5,452 bases of DNA from Actinomycetota bacterium (GCA_018268735.1 JAFDWA010000143.1:1-5452), one strand, 5' to 3'; positions 1 through 5,452 are shown, counted from the stretch's first letter. Numbers and translations are program-made. Notes: generated by a model not told the origin, from the sequence alone.

Positions 1-100
1 CGCGACCGTGAGGACCTCCGATTGACGGCCGGTGGGGGCAGCCTGGTCGCCACGCCACGGGGTTGTCGGCCTCGGGGGTTGATGTCGCCGGAGGCCAGGC

Positions 101-130
101 CGGCACCCGGAGCGTACCGCTCCGGTGTCG
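101..130. terminator. Strong stem-loop upstream of uvrC, possible terminator of the preceding gene
   Basis: Positions 107-114 (CCGGAGCG) pair perfectly with 118-125 (CGCTCCGG) around a TAC triloop. The stem continues past one bulged C (106) through 101-105 with 126-130, giving 13 pairs including one G-U. No T-tract follows, so it is not a classical intrinsic terminator, but many high-GC actinobacterial terminators lack one. It lies about 80 bases before uvrC in a stretch with no recognisable gene. A looser 6-bp inverted repeat (68-73 with 91-96, 17-base loop) lies just before it. It could instead be a structured leader or a protein-binding palindrome. The structure is seen directly; its role is inferred. 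Confidence 0.4.
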
Positions 131-200
131 CATCTGAACAGGACCCCGCCGCAACCGTCGGACGGTGCGTTCCGGCATGGGAGCGGCGATGGGGGAGAGG

Positions 201-206
201 TAGGTT
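201..206 (+). promoter_or_regulatory. Putative -10 box (TAGGTT) of a leaderless uvrC transcript
   Basis: TAGGTT fits the actinobacterial -10 pattern TANNNT and ends seven bases before the uvrC ATG. Transcription would therefore start at or next to the first base of the start codon. No clear -35 TTGACA-like hexamer is found 16-18 bases further upstream. The competing reading is that the purine-rich GAGAGGTAGG (195-204) serves as a ribosome binding site for a transcript starting further upstream. Confidence 0.35.
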
Positions 207-213
207 CGCCCGG

Positions 214-2088
214 ATGCTCGATCGACCGCCGTCCGGGACCATCCCCGATGCTCCGGGCAGCTACCAGTTCAAGGACGCCGACGGTCGGGTGATCTACGTC
301 GGCAAGGCGAAGTCGTTGCGCCAACGGCTCTCGAACTACTTCCAGAACCCGGCGAACCTGCCGCCGCGGACGTTCCAGATGGTGTCGAGCGCCGCGTCGG
401 TGGAGTGGATCCAGGTCCGCAACGAGGTCGAGGCGCTGATGCTCGAGTGCACGCTCATCAAGCAGCACCGGCCACGGTTCAACGTCCGCCTCGTCGACGA
501 CAAGAGCTACCCGTTCCTCGCGGTCACGGTGTCCGACGAGTGGCCCCGGCCGATGGTGATGCGGGGTCGACGTCGCAAGGGGGTGCGGTACTTCGGTCCG
601 TACGCGCACGCCTATGCGATTCGGGAGACCCTCGACGAGCTGTTGCGGACGTTCCCTTTGCGCACCTGCTCCGATGCGAAGTTCGGTCGCCACGAGCGAC
701 TCGGCAAGCCGTGCCTGCTGTTCCACATCGAGAAGTGCGCAGCACCGTGCGTCGGCGAGATCGGCCACGACGACTACGCGCGGCTCGTGGACGAGCTCCT
801 CGAGTTCCTCGAGGGTGACACCGAAGCGGTGCTGAGCCGACTCGAGGGGCAGATGTCGCGGGCGGCAGAGGCGCTGGAGTTCGAGCAGGCAGCCCGACTG
901 CGGGATCGGCTCGCGACCGTTCGGCGCGCGATCGAACGCCAGCAGATGGTCGGTGACCGCAACGAGGACGTCGACGTGGTCGGTCTCTTCGCCGACGAGC
1001 TCGAGGCGTCTGCGCAGGTGTTCCACGTGCGCAAGGGCCGCGTGGTGGGGCGGTTCGGGTTCCTGCTGGACAAGGTCATGGATCTGACCGACGCGCAGAC
1101 GGTCGCGTCCGTGCTGGAGCAGCTCTACGGCGACGAGCCGGCGGTCGGCTACCCCAAGTCGGTCCTGGTGCCGGTGCTTCCCGAGGACGTGGGGGTCTAC
1201 CGGGAGTGGCTCTCGGTGCAGCGCGGCAGTCGAGTCGACATCCGGGTTCCGATGCGCGGGCCCAAGCGTGAGCTCGCAGCGACGGTCGCGCAGAACGCAC
1301 AGGAGGCGTTCACCCGTCACCGATTGAAGCGAGCTTCGGACCACAACAGCCGGGCGAAGGCGCTCAACGAGCTGCAGCAGTCGCTCGGGCTGCCGGCTGC
1401 GCCGCTTCGGATCGAGTGCTACGACATGAGCCACCTCCAGGGGACCGACTACGTCGGGTCGATGGTGGTCCTGGAGGACGGCCTGCCGCGCAAGCAGGAG
1501 TACCGGCGGTTCCGGATCCGGGGCGTCCCCGGCAACGACGACTTCGCTGCCATGGAAGAGGTGCTCACCCGGCGTCTGTCCAACTACCTCGCCGACCGGG
1601 ACAAGCCCGTTGCCGAGCGCGGCCGGTTCGCCTACCCGCCCCAGCTCCTGCTGGTCGACGGCGGCAAGGGCCAGCTCGGTGTCGCGGTGAAGGTCCTCGA
1701 GGCGCTCGGTCTCACCGATGCGATCCCGGTCGCCTCGCTCGCCAAGCGCTTCGAGGAGGTGTACCTGCCGGGGCGTCCCGAACCCGTGGAGGTCCGCCGG
1801 GGCTCCGAGGCGCTGTTCCTCCTCCAGCGGATCCGAGACGAGTCCCACCGCTTCGCGATCACCTACCACCGTGAGCTGCGGGGCAAGCGGATGACCCGGT
1901 CCGTGCTCGACGGCATCCCGGGCCTCGGCGAGAAGCGCAAGCAACGCCTGGTGAAGGAGCTCGGTGGTGTCAAGGCGGTGCAAGCAGCCGACCTGGACTC
2001 GCTGCGCGCCTTGACGTGGCTCCCCGATGCCGTCGCGGTCGCGGTGCACGACGCACTGCACTCACCGGTCGGTTCGCAGCCCGCCTGA
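214..2088 (+). CDS. uvrC: Excinuclease ABC subunit C (UvrC), complete
   Basis: UvrC, 624 aa, is the nuclease of nucleotide excision repair. It is recruited by UvrB to damaged DNA and cuts on both sides of the lesion. The N-terminal GIY-YIG domain (about 12-95) shows G15-S-Y17, Y28-V-G30, K31, R38 and E78, expected for the 3' incision. Four cysteines (152, 167, 175, 179) match the spacing of the iron-sulfur cluster reported for E. coli UvrC. A UVR helix pair (about 206-240) is the UvrB-binding motif. The RNase H-like domain that makes the 5' cut keeps its catalytic set D404, D482 and H545 (in CYDMSH, LLLVDGGKG and DESHRFAITYH). Tandem helix-hairpin-helix motifs (about 563-617, IPGLGEKRKQRLVKELGG) bind DNA. 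The length is normal for the family. The frame stays open upstream to position 22, but that part has no UvrC similarity; homologs start near ATG 214. Confidence 0.97.
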   Translation: MLDRPPSGTIPDAPGSYQFKDADGRVIYVGKAKSLRQRLSNYFQNPANLPPRTFQMVSSAASVEWIQVRNEVEALMLECTLIKQHRPRFNVRLVDDKSYPFLAVTVSDEWPRPMVMRGRRRKGVRYFGPYAHAYAIRETLDELLRTFPLRTCSDAKFGRHERLGKPCLLFHIEKCAAPCVGEIGHDDYARLVDELLEFLEGDTEAVLSRLEGQMSRAAEALEFEQAARLRDRLATVRRAIERQQMVGDRNEDVDVVGLFADELEASAQVFHVRKGRVVGRFGFLLDKVMDLTDAQTVASVLEQLYGDEPAVGYPKSVLVPVLPEDVGVYREWLSVQRGSRVDIRVPMRGPKRELAATVAQNAQEAFTRHRLKRASDHNSRAKALNELQQSLGLPAAPLRIECYDMSHLQGTDYVGSMVVLEDGLPRKQEYRRFRIRGVPGNDDFAAMEEVLTRRLSNYLADRDKPVAERGRFAYPPQLLLVDGGKGQLGVAVKVLEALGLTDAIPVASLAKRFEEVYLPGRPEPVEVRRGSEALFLLQRIRDESHRFAITYHRELRGKRMTRSVLDGIPGLGEKRKQRLVKELGGVKAVQAADLDSLRALTWLPDAVAVAVHDALHSPVGSQPA

Positions 2089-2095
2089 TCCACCA

Positions 2096-2146
2096 CATCG
2101 GACGGCGGGTGGCATCGGACGGCGGGTGGCATCGGACGGCCGGAGG
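2096..2146. repeat. Three tandem copies of a 17-bp unit between uvrC and the lipoprotein gene
   Basis: Units lie at 2096-2112, 2113-2129 and 2130-2146. The first two are identical (CATCGGACGGCGGGTGG). The third differs at two positions and ends CCGGAGG. The array begins eight bases after the uvrC stop codon and ends 37 bases before the next start. The last unit also contributes to a short hairpin, CGGCC-GGA-GGCCG (2137-2149), which has no T-tract. It may be a run of regulator-binding sites, a weak transcription stop, or simply slippage-generated sequence. The repeats are seen directly; no function can be read from them. Confidence 0.85.
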
Positions 2147-2156
2147 CCGACCGCCT

Positions 2157-2175
2157 CGATCAGATCGGGTACCGT
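2157..2175 (+). promoter_or_regulatory. Putative promoter and operator of the lipoprotein gene
   Basis: TACCGT (2170-2175) fits the TANNNT -10 pattern and ends eight bases before the ATG at 2184, where there is no Shine-Dalgarno sequence. This suggests a leaderless or nearly leaderless transcript. Immediately upstream is the inverted repeat CGATC-A-GATCG (2157-2167), placed where a repressor could occlude RNA polymerase. No convincing -35 hexamer is visible. With short motifs in GC-rich DNA, chance occurrence is possible. Confidence 0.35.
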
Positions 2176-2183
2176 CGCCGTCC

Positions 2184-3395
2184 ATGGCAGGGAGCAGGGC
2201 GACGGAGCAGGACCGATCAACGACACGACGGGGCCGCAGGACCTCGTTCCGACGGATGGTGCAGGTCGCGGGCGTCGTCATCGGGCTCGGCGGTCTGGCG
2301 TCGTGCGCGTCGCCTCCCGGAGGTGGCGGCCCGACGGTCTCGGTCGCCCAGCACACCGTGATCAACGCCAAGGACGGATCAGGTCGAGGCACGCTGACCG
2401 TCGACGGGTGCGTCCTGCTCGATCCGACCAGCGTGTTCACCCAGCGGATCGATGCGCTCCCAGCGAAGGTGTTTGCTCCGGGCACCGACCCGATCGCACG
2501 CGCCTCGTCGATGCTCGACGCCGCAGGCACGAACGCGATGCGAAGCGGCTCGTCGACCGCTGAACACCAGGGATCTGTGTACGGCATGCCGCTCGTCACG
2601 GTGACGGGCACCAAACGTGACCTCACCATCGGGACGACCGACTACGGCTACCAGACGGTTCCGGTGTTCCTGCCCGCAGCCGGCGCCGTCCACTGGGAGG
2701 GCGAGCCGAGCCTGACCTTCAGCGACCTCCATCTGACGGTGCTCGACCGCTCCTCCTGCGTCCTCCAGGAGCACATCGGCTACAACGACGTGCTCTCGAG
2801 CTCGGCGAACGGCGTCCAGTGGACGTCGCCGATCCGCTCGTCGGCCACGCGGATCCGGACCGACGGGCATGGCACGGACGACGTCGAGGCTGCAGGGCTG
2901 CCGATCGCGCCGCTGGTGTACCGCTTCCGCGAGGTGTACCCGGGCGTCGACACGTCGACCGTCGGCGAGATCGACCACGCGCTGCGGATCACGTTCCCTA
3001 AGGACGTGAACAGCCGCAGCGCCGCGGTCTGGCCCGCACGATCCACCGATGGCACCGCCACGGCTGCCGACGCGATGCCCATGGGCGCGCGGCTGCGCCT
3101 GAGCGCTGCCGCGCTCGGGCGCCTGCAGGATGACAGGTCGATCCCCGCCGGAGCGCTGTCGATCCTCACCGCGCTGCACGACTACGGAGCCGTCGTCGCC
3201 GACAGCACCGGCCCGACCTCCGACCCTTCACCGGGAGGGTTCGGGCTGTCCGGTGAGTACCACCCGAACTGGCCTGCCGAGGTGCTCACGTCGTTGTCGA
3301 AGGTGCGTGCGGAGGACTTCGAGGTCGTCGACGTCGCCTGCTGGCAGGGGACGTCGCAGCTCAACGTCACGACGCCGACACCGAACGCCTGCTGA
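2184..3395 (+). CDS. Uncharacterised exported lipoprotein
   Basis: This 403-aa protein has no assigned function. The N-terminus is arginine-rich (RRGRRTSFRR, 15-24), then a hydrophobic stretch (25-39) ends in the lipobox LASC with C41 as the lipidated residue, so it should be anchored outside the cytoplasmic membrane. The arginine pairs make Tat export possible, but the motif is off-consensus. The mature part resembles, from memory, a family of secreted proteins of unknown role in soil bacteria. Shared blocks are LDRSSCVLQEH (C192), EAAGLPIAPLVYRFREV (235-251), EIDHALRITFP (about 263-273), WPAR (283-286), PMGARLRL (299-306), ILTALHDYGAVVAD (327-340) and DFEVVD (378-383). Mature cysteines 76, 192, 386 and 403 could form two disulfides; the last residue is Cys. 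ATG 2184 is chosen because the internal ATG at 2256 would remove the basic n-region. The methyltransferase gene follows 23 bp later. Confidence 0.8.
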   Translation: MAGSRATEQDRSTTRRGRRTSFRRMVQVAGVVIGLGGLASCASPPGGGGPTVSVAQHTVINAKDGSGRGTLTVDGCVLLDPTSVFTQRIDALPAKVFAPGTDPIARASSMLDAAGTNAMRSGSSTAEHQGSVYGMPLVTVTGTKRDLTIGTTDYGYQTVPVFLPAAGAVHWEGEPSLTFSDLHLTVLDRSSCVLQEHIGYNDVLSSSANGVQWTSPIRSSATRIRTDGHGTDDVEAAGLPIAPLVYRFREVYPGVDTSTVGEIDHALRITFPKDVNSRSAAVWPARSTDGTATAADAMPMGARLRLSAAALGRLQDDRSIPAGALSILTALHDYGAVVADSTGPTSDPSPGGFGLSGEYHPNWPAEVLTSLSKVRAEDFEVVDVACWQGTSQLNVTTPTPNAC

Positions 3396-3418
3396 CCGCG
3401 GGGCTCGGGATCTCGTCG

Positions 3419-4183
3419 ATGCGGCCGATCGTGCGGTCGGACCCGTGGGAGGACCACGCCCGTTGGTGGCAGGAGCGCTTCACCGACGGTGTCGACCCTG
3501 AGTACACCGAGCAGATCCTCCCGCTGATCACGGCGAACCTCGCTGATCTGGGCGACGCGGGTCATCGAGGTGCTCGACCCGCGCTGCTGGTCGACGTCGG
3601 CTGTGGCGAGGGTCAGGTGGCACGAGCGGCTGTGGCATCAGGGCTCGACGTGGTGGGTGTGGATCCTGCGATGTCACAGGTGTCGGTCGCTCGTCGGCGT
3701 GGCGCCGGCCCTGGCTACGCGCAGGCCTCGGCGACGAGCCTGCCGCTGGTGGACGGCGCCGCCGACGCGGTCGTCGCCTGCCTGGTCTTCGAGCACATCG
3801 ACGTGCTGGACGAGGCGCTGGTCGAGGTCGCCCGGGTGCTGCGGCCCGGCGGACGGTTCCTGTTCCTGCTGAACCACCCGCTCCTGCAGACCCCGGGGAG
3901 CGGGTGGATCGACGACCAGGTGCTGGATCCGCCGGAGCAGTACTGGCGCATCGGTCCGTACCTGGAGGAGGCGGAGACCGTGGAGGAGGTGGAGAAGGGA
4001 GTGTTCATCACCTTCTTCCACCGACCGCTGTCGAGGTACCTCAACGGTGCACGAGACGCCGGGCTGGTGCTGCTGCGAATGGAGGAGCCGGCGCCACCAC
4101 CCGGATTCCTCGCGGGTGCCGCGGAGTACGCGGACGCGGCGGCGGTGCCGCGCCTGCTCTTCCTCCGCTTCGAGAAGCTCTGA
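3419..4183 (+). CDS. Class I SAM-dependent methyltransferase
   Basis: A 254-aa cytoplasmic protein with a Rossmann-type methyltransferase domain of the Methyltransf_11 (UbiE/BioC-like) kind. The glycine-rich SAM-binding loop is LLVDVGCGEG (D59, G61, G63, G65). The acidic residue that holds the ribose hydroxyls is D82 in GLDVVGVDPA. The following strand is ADAVVACLVFEHI (from A115), and LRPGGRFLFLLNHP (from L141) is the usual strand with the RPGG turn. The C-terminal part (about 175-254, with HRPLSRYLNGARDAGLVLLRMEEP and a final LLFLRFEKL) is typical of small-molecule methyltransferases. The substrate cannot be inferred. ATG 3419 has only a weak GGGA (3407-3410) eight bases before it; a GTG at 3431 is an in-frame alternative. 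The 23-bp gap from the lipoprotein gene on the same strand suggests one transcript. Confidence 0.9.
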   Translation: MRPIVRSDPWEDHARWWQERFTDGVDPEYTEQILPLITANLADLGDAGHRGARPALLVDVGCGEGQVARAAVASGLDVVGVDPAMSQVSVARRRGAGPGYAQASATSLPLVDGAADAVVACLVFEHIDVLDEALVEVARVLRPGGRFLFLLNHPLLQTPGSGWIDDQVLDPPEQYWRIGPYLEEAETVEEVEKGVFITFFHRPLSRYLNGARDAGLVLLRMEEPAPPPGFLAGAAEYADAAAVPRLLFLRFEKL

Positions 4184-4184
4184 T

Positions 4185-4200
4185 CGGGGAGCTCCTCCCG
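4185..4200. terminator. Short inverted repeat between convergent stop codons
   Basis: CGGGG (4185-4189) can pair with TCCCG (4196-4200), one pair being G-U in the + strand transcript, around a six-base loop. It sits in the 27-bp gap between the stops of the methyltransferase (+) and the FAS1 lipoprotein (-), where a bidirectional terminator would be expected. The stem is short and no T-tract is present on either side, so the position is the main argument. Confidence 0.25.
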
Positions 4201-4210
4201 TCGGGCTGCG

Positions 4211-4804
4211 TCAGCAGGAGGTCGCGGGCGCGGTCACCACGCTGTCGACGGTCAGGATCTGGCCGTTCGAGGCCTTCTGCGGTTGGGCGTCGGACACGTT
4301 GGCGCCACCGAACTGGACCGTCGCGCCATCGCCCTTGGCGGTGATCTTGACCTTGCCGCCGAGGGTGTCGATGCACTGGCCGTCCTTCTTGGCGAGGTCG
4401 TCGACGGTCAACGTGCCAGGGACCACGTGGAGGCGGACGAGGTTGCCGAGGGCCCCGGCCGGATCCTGCTGGAGCTGTGCCATCGTCGCTGCCGGAACCT
4501 TGTCGATGGCAGCGTTCGTCGGGGCGAGGACGGTGTAGGGGCCGCCTGCACCGAGGGTGGCGTCGAGGCCGGAGGTGACTGCGAGGCCTGCGAACTCGGA
4601 GAGCTGGTTGTCGGCGGTGAGCAGCGCCATGAGGGTGTCGGTCGGCGCGGCGGTGGTCGTCGTCGTGGCCTTCTGGGAGGTCGTGGTCGTCGAGGACTCG
4701 GCGTTCTTGTCCTTGGTGGCTTCGGTGCTCTTGCTGCATGCTCCGGCGAGGAGCGCAACCGCACACACCAGGGCGGTGACGGGGACGGACAGCTTCTTGC
4801 TCAT
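4211..4804 (-). CDS. Fasciclin (FAS1) domain lipoprotein
   Basis: A 197-aa exported protein. Residues 1-23 form a lipoprotein signal peptide: basic MSKK, hydrophobic core, and LLAGAC with C23 as the likely lipidation site. A Ser/Thr/Ala-rich linker (about 36-54) leads to one FAS1 domain (about 56-192). It shows the H1 motif YTVLAPTNAAIDKVP (90-104), the H2 motif LVRLHVVPG (123-130 core, with the conserved H125), and the closing strand NGQILTVDSVV (180-190). FAS1 domains are surface adhesion modules; the mycobacterial MPT70/MPT83 antigens have the same design. C144 and the C-terminal C197 may form a disulfide. It is convergent to the methyltransferase gene and divergent from rapZ. The frame remains open upstream antisense to rapZ, but the signal peptide and a strong ribosome binding site fix the start at 4804. 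Ligand unknown. Confidence 0.93.
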   Translation of the reverse strand: MSKKLSVPVTALVCAVALLAGACSKSTEATKDKNAESSTTTTSQKATTTTTAAPTDTLMALLTADNQLSEFAGLAVTSGLDATLGAGGPYTVLAPTNAAIDKVPAATMAQLQQDPAGALGNLVRLHVVPGTLTVDDLAKKDGQCIDTLGGKVKITAKGDGATVQFGGANVSDAQPQKASNGQILTVDSVVTAPATSC

Positions 4805-4810
4805 CGAGAT

Positions 4811-4815
4811 CTCCT
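4811..4815 (-). promoter_or_regulatory. Shine-Dalgarno sequence of the FAS1 lipoprotein gene
   Basis: On the minus strand AGGAG lies six bases before the ATG at 4804, the only near-ideal ribosome binding site in the window. It settles the start at the signal peptide rather than at any upstream codon in the same open frame. Confidence 0.8.
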
Positions 4816-4842
4816 GCGGGCGTTGCCGGCTGACGGGTTGGA

Positions 4843-4872
4843 ACCGTAGCGAGCGCTGTGCCGCGGGGCGAA
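4843..4872 (-). promoter_or_regulatory. Putative promoter of the FAS1 lipoprotein gene
   Basis: On the minus strand TACGGT (4848 down to 4843) fits TANNNT. TTCGCC (4872 down to 4867) lies 18 bases upstream and matches the -35 consensus at only three of six positions. Transcription would start near 4836-4837, leaving a leader of about 32 bases that contains the Shine-Dalgarno sequence. This arrangement is self-consistent, but the -35 match is weak. Confidence 0.35.
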
Positions 4873-4875
4873 GAT

Positions 4876-4902
4876 GGGCGAACGAGGGTTGCCCGATAGC
4901 GT
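4876..4902 (+). promoter_or_regulatory. Putative rapZ promoter with an inverted repeat before the -10 box
   Basis: TAGCGT (4897-4902) fits TANNNT and ends seven bases before the GTG at 4910, which has no Shine-Dalgarno sequence, so a leaderless transcript is plausible. Just upstream, GGGCGAAC (4876-4883) and GGTTGCCC (4887-4894) form an imperfect inverted repeat (one mismatch, one G-U) around GAG. It lies between the two divergent promoters and could be an operator. No -35 match is evident. Confidence 0.35.
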
Positions 4903-4909
4903 TCCTCCC

Positions 4910-5452
4910 GTGAGCGACTTCCTGGTGATCACCGGCGTCTCGGGGGCCGGCCGGACCCAGTTCGGCGACACGCTGGAGGACCTGGGGTGGTTCGTGATCG
5001 ACAACCTCCCCGTGGAGCTGATCCCGAAGGTCGCCGAGCTCGCTCGCTTCCAGGACCAGGGTTCGCCGGTTGCCCTCGTGGTCGGAACCGGCAGCGATGT
5101 CGTCGGCATCGCACCGGCGATCGAGGAGCTGCGCCGCTCCGGGGCTGCGGTGCGCACGGTCTTCCTGGATGCGTCGACGCCGACGCTCGTGCGTCGCTAC
5201 GGCGAATCCAAGCGCCGCCACCCGATGGCGGCACAGGCGGGGACGATGGCCGGGGCGATCGATCAGGAGCGCCAGGTCCTCGCTGCGGTCCGCGAGAACG
5301 CCGACATCGTCGTCGACACCTCGGATCTCAACGTCCACGACCTGCGAGCGAGGGTGAACGAGCTGTTCGCCGAGGGGGAGGGGGCCGGCTTCACGCAGGT
5401 CACGCTGCAGTCGTTCGGGTACAAGCACGGCGTACCGGCAGATGTGGATCTC
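4910..5452 (+). CDS. rapZ: RapZ family nucleotide-binding protein, 3' end outside the window
   Basis: The first 181 residues of RapZ (YvcJ family). E. coli RapZ is an RNA-binding adaptor that directs RNase E to the GlmZ small RNA in glucosamine-6-phosphate control; the role in actinobacteria is less clear. The P-loop is GVSGAGRT (9-16), with arginine R15 in place of the Walker A lysine, as also seen in actinobacterial homologs. Further family signatures are LEDLGWFVIDNLP, LVRRYGESKRRHP, DTSDLNVHDLR (136-146), and SFGYKHGVPADVDL at the window edge, where the C-terminal domain begins. About 100-120 residues are missing at the 3' end. The GTG at 4910 gives the usual short N-terminus (MSDFLVITG). 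An in-frame ATG at 4874 would add 12 residues (MGERGLPDSVPP), has no good ribosome binding site, and lies before the putative -10 box. whiA would be expected downstream. Confidence 0.94.
   Translation, partial: MSDFLVITGVSGAGRTQFGDTLEDLGWFVIDNLPVELIPKVAELARFQDQGSPVALVVGTGSDVVGIAPAIEELRRSGAAVRTVFLDASTPTLVRRYGESKRRHPMAAQAGTMAGAIDQERQVLAAVRENADIVVDTSDLNVHDLRARVNELFAEGEGAGFTQVTLQSFGYKHGVPADVDL

Noticed and set aside
1..25. Possible C-terminal tail of an upstream gene (frame 2 ends ...VRTSD at a TGA, 23-25)
   Set aside because: Seven codons are too few to identify a gene or even show that it is coding.
68..96. Six-bp inverted repeat GGCCTC/GAGGCC as a terminator
   Set aside because: The loop is 17 bases and the stem short; such pairs are expected by chance in DNA this GC-rich.
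22..213. In-frame N-terminal extension of uvrC by 64 residues
   Set aside because: The added sequence has no similarity to UvrC, runs through the 101-130 hairpin, and homologs begin at the MLDRPPSGTIPDAPGSY segment encoded from 214.
2016..2183. Extension of the lipoprotein gene upstream into uvrC and the tandem repeat
   Set aside because: It would overlap the uvrC 3' end, translate the 17-bp repeat, and bury the signal peptide in the interior. ATG 2184 gives a proper n-region and lipobox.
2379..3179. Minus-strand open frame of 266 codons antisense to the lipoprotein gene
   Set aside because: Arg/Val/Ala-rich shadow composition with no motif. The plus strand has a signal peptide, a lipobox and family-like blocks.
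4041..4766. Minus-strand open frame of 241 codons overlapping the FAS1 gene in another frame
   Set aside because: The product is dominated by Arg, Pro and Gly/His as in shadow frames of GC-rich genes, and it overlaps two well-supported genes.
4805..5428. Long minus-strand open frame continuous with the FAS1 gene and antisense to rapZ
   Set aside because: It lacks recognisable protein features and is explained by high-GC codon bias opposite rapZ. The signal peptide and AGGAG site set the FAS1 start at 4804.
1..5452. Mobile element, CRISPR array, defence or toxin-antitoxin system
   Set aside because: No transposase, integrase, terminal inverted repeats, regularly spaced repeats, cas genes or small toxin/antitoxin gene pair could be found. 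The only tandem array is the 17-bp repeat, which has no spacers.

Overview
The window is high-GC bacterial DNA, most likely from an actinomycete-type organism (Actinomycetota, plausibly class Acidimicrobiia). The grounds are the base composition, a RapZ protein with the arginine-type P-loop usual in that phylum, TANNNT -10 motifs set right against start codons as in leaderless actinobacterial transcripts, and a single-domain fasciclin lipoprotein. The class-level placement is inference.

Layout: (1) Positions 1-213 hold no recognisable gene. They contain a strong 13-bp hairpin (101-130) and a -10-like TAGGTT seven bases before the uvrC start. (2) uvrC (214-2088, +) is a complete excinuclease ABC subunit C with every expected domain and catalytic residue. 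(3) A 95-bp gap carries three tandem copies of a 17-bp unit, then a small inverted repeat and a TACCGT -10-like box. (4) An uncharacterised exported lipoprotein of 403 aa (2184-3395, +) is followed 23 bp later by a class I SAM-dependent methyltransferase of 254 aa (3419-4183, +). The two are probably co-transcribed. (5) Convergent to these lies a fasciclin (FAS1) domain lipoprotein (4211-4804, -) with a good Shine-Dalgarno sequence. (6) After a 105-bp divergent intergenic region, rapZ (4910 onward, +) starts with GTG and runs off the window after 181 residues.

In many actinobacteria uvrC is followed directly by rapZ and then whiA. Here the uvrC and rapZ ends of that block are in place, but a lipoprotein, a methyltransferase and a FAS1 lipoprotein lie between them. 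UvrC makes the dual incision in nucleotide excision repair. RapZ is a nucleotide-binding regulatory protein. The two lipoproteins should sit on the outer face of the membrane, and the methyltransferase is cytoplasmic with unknown substrate. Nothing in the sequence ties the three inserted genes to DNA repair.

I see no transposase, integrase, CRISPR array, tRNA or rRNA. Most of the window is ordinary chromosome. The least understood parts are the lipoprotein family, its adjacent methyltransferase, the 17-bp tandem repeat, and the recurring arrangement of a -10 box 7-8 bases before the start codon at three genes.
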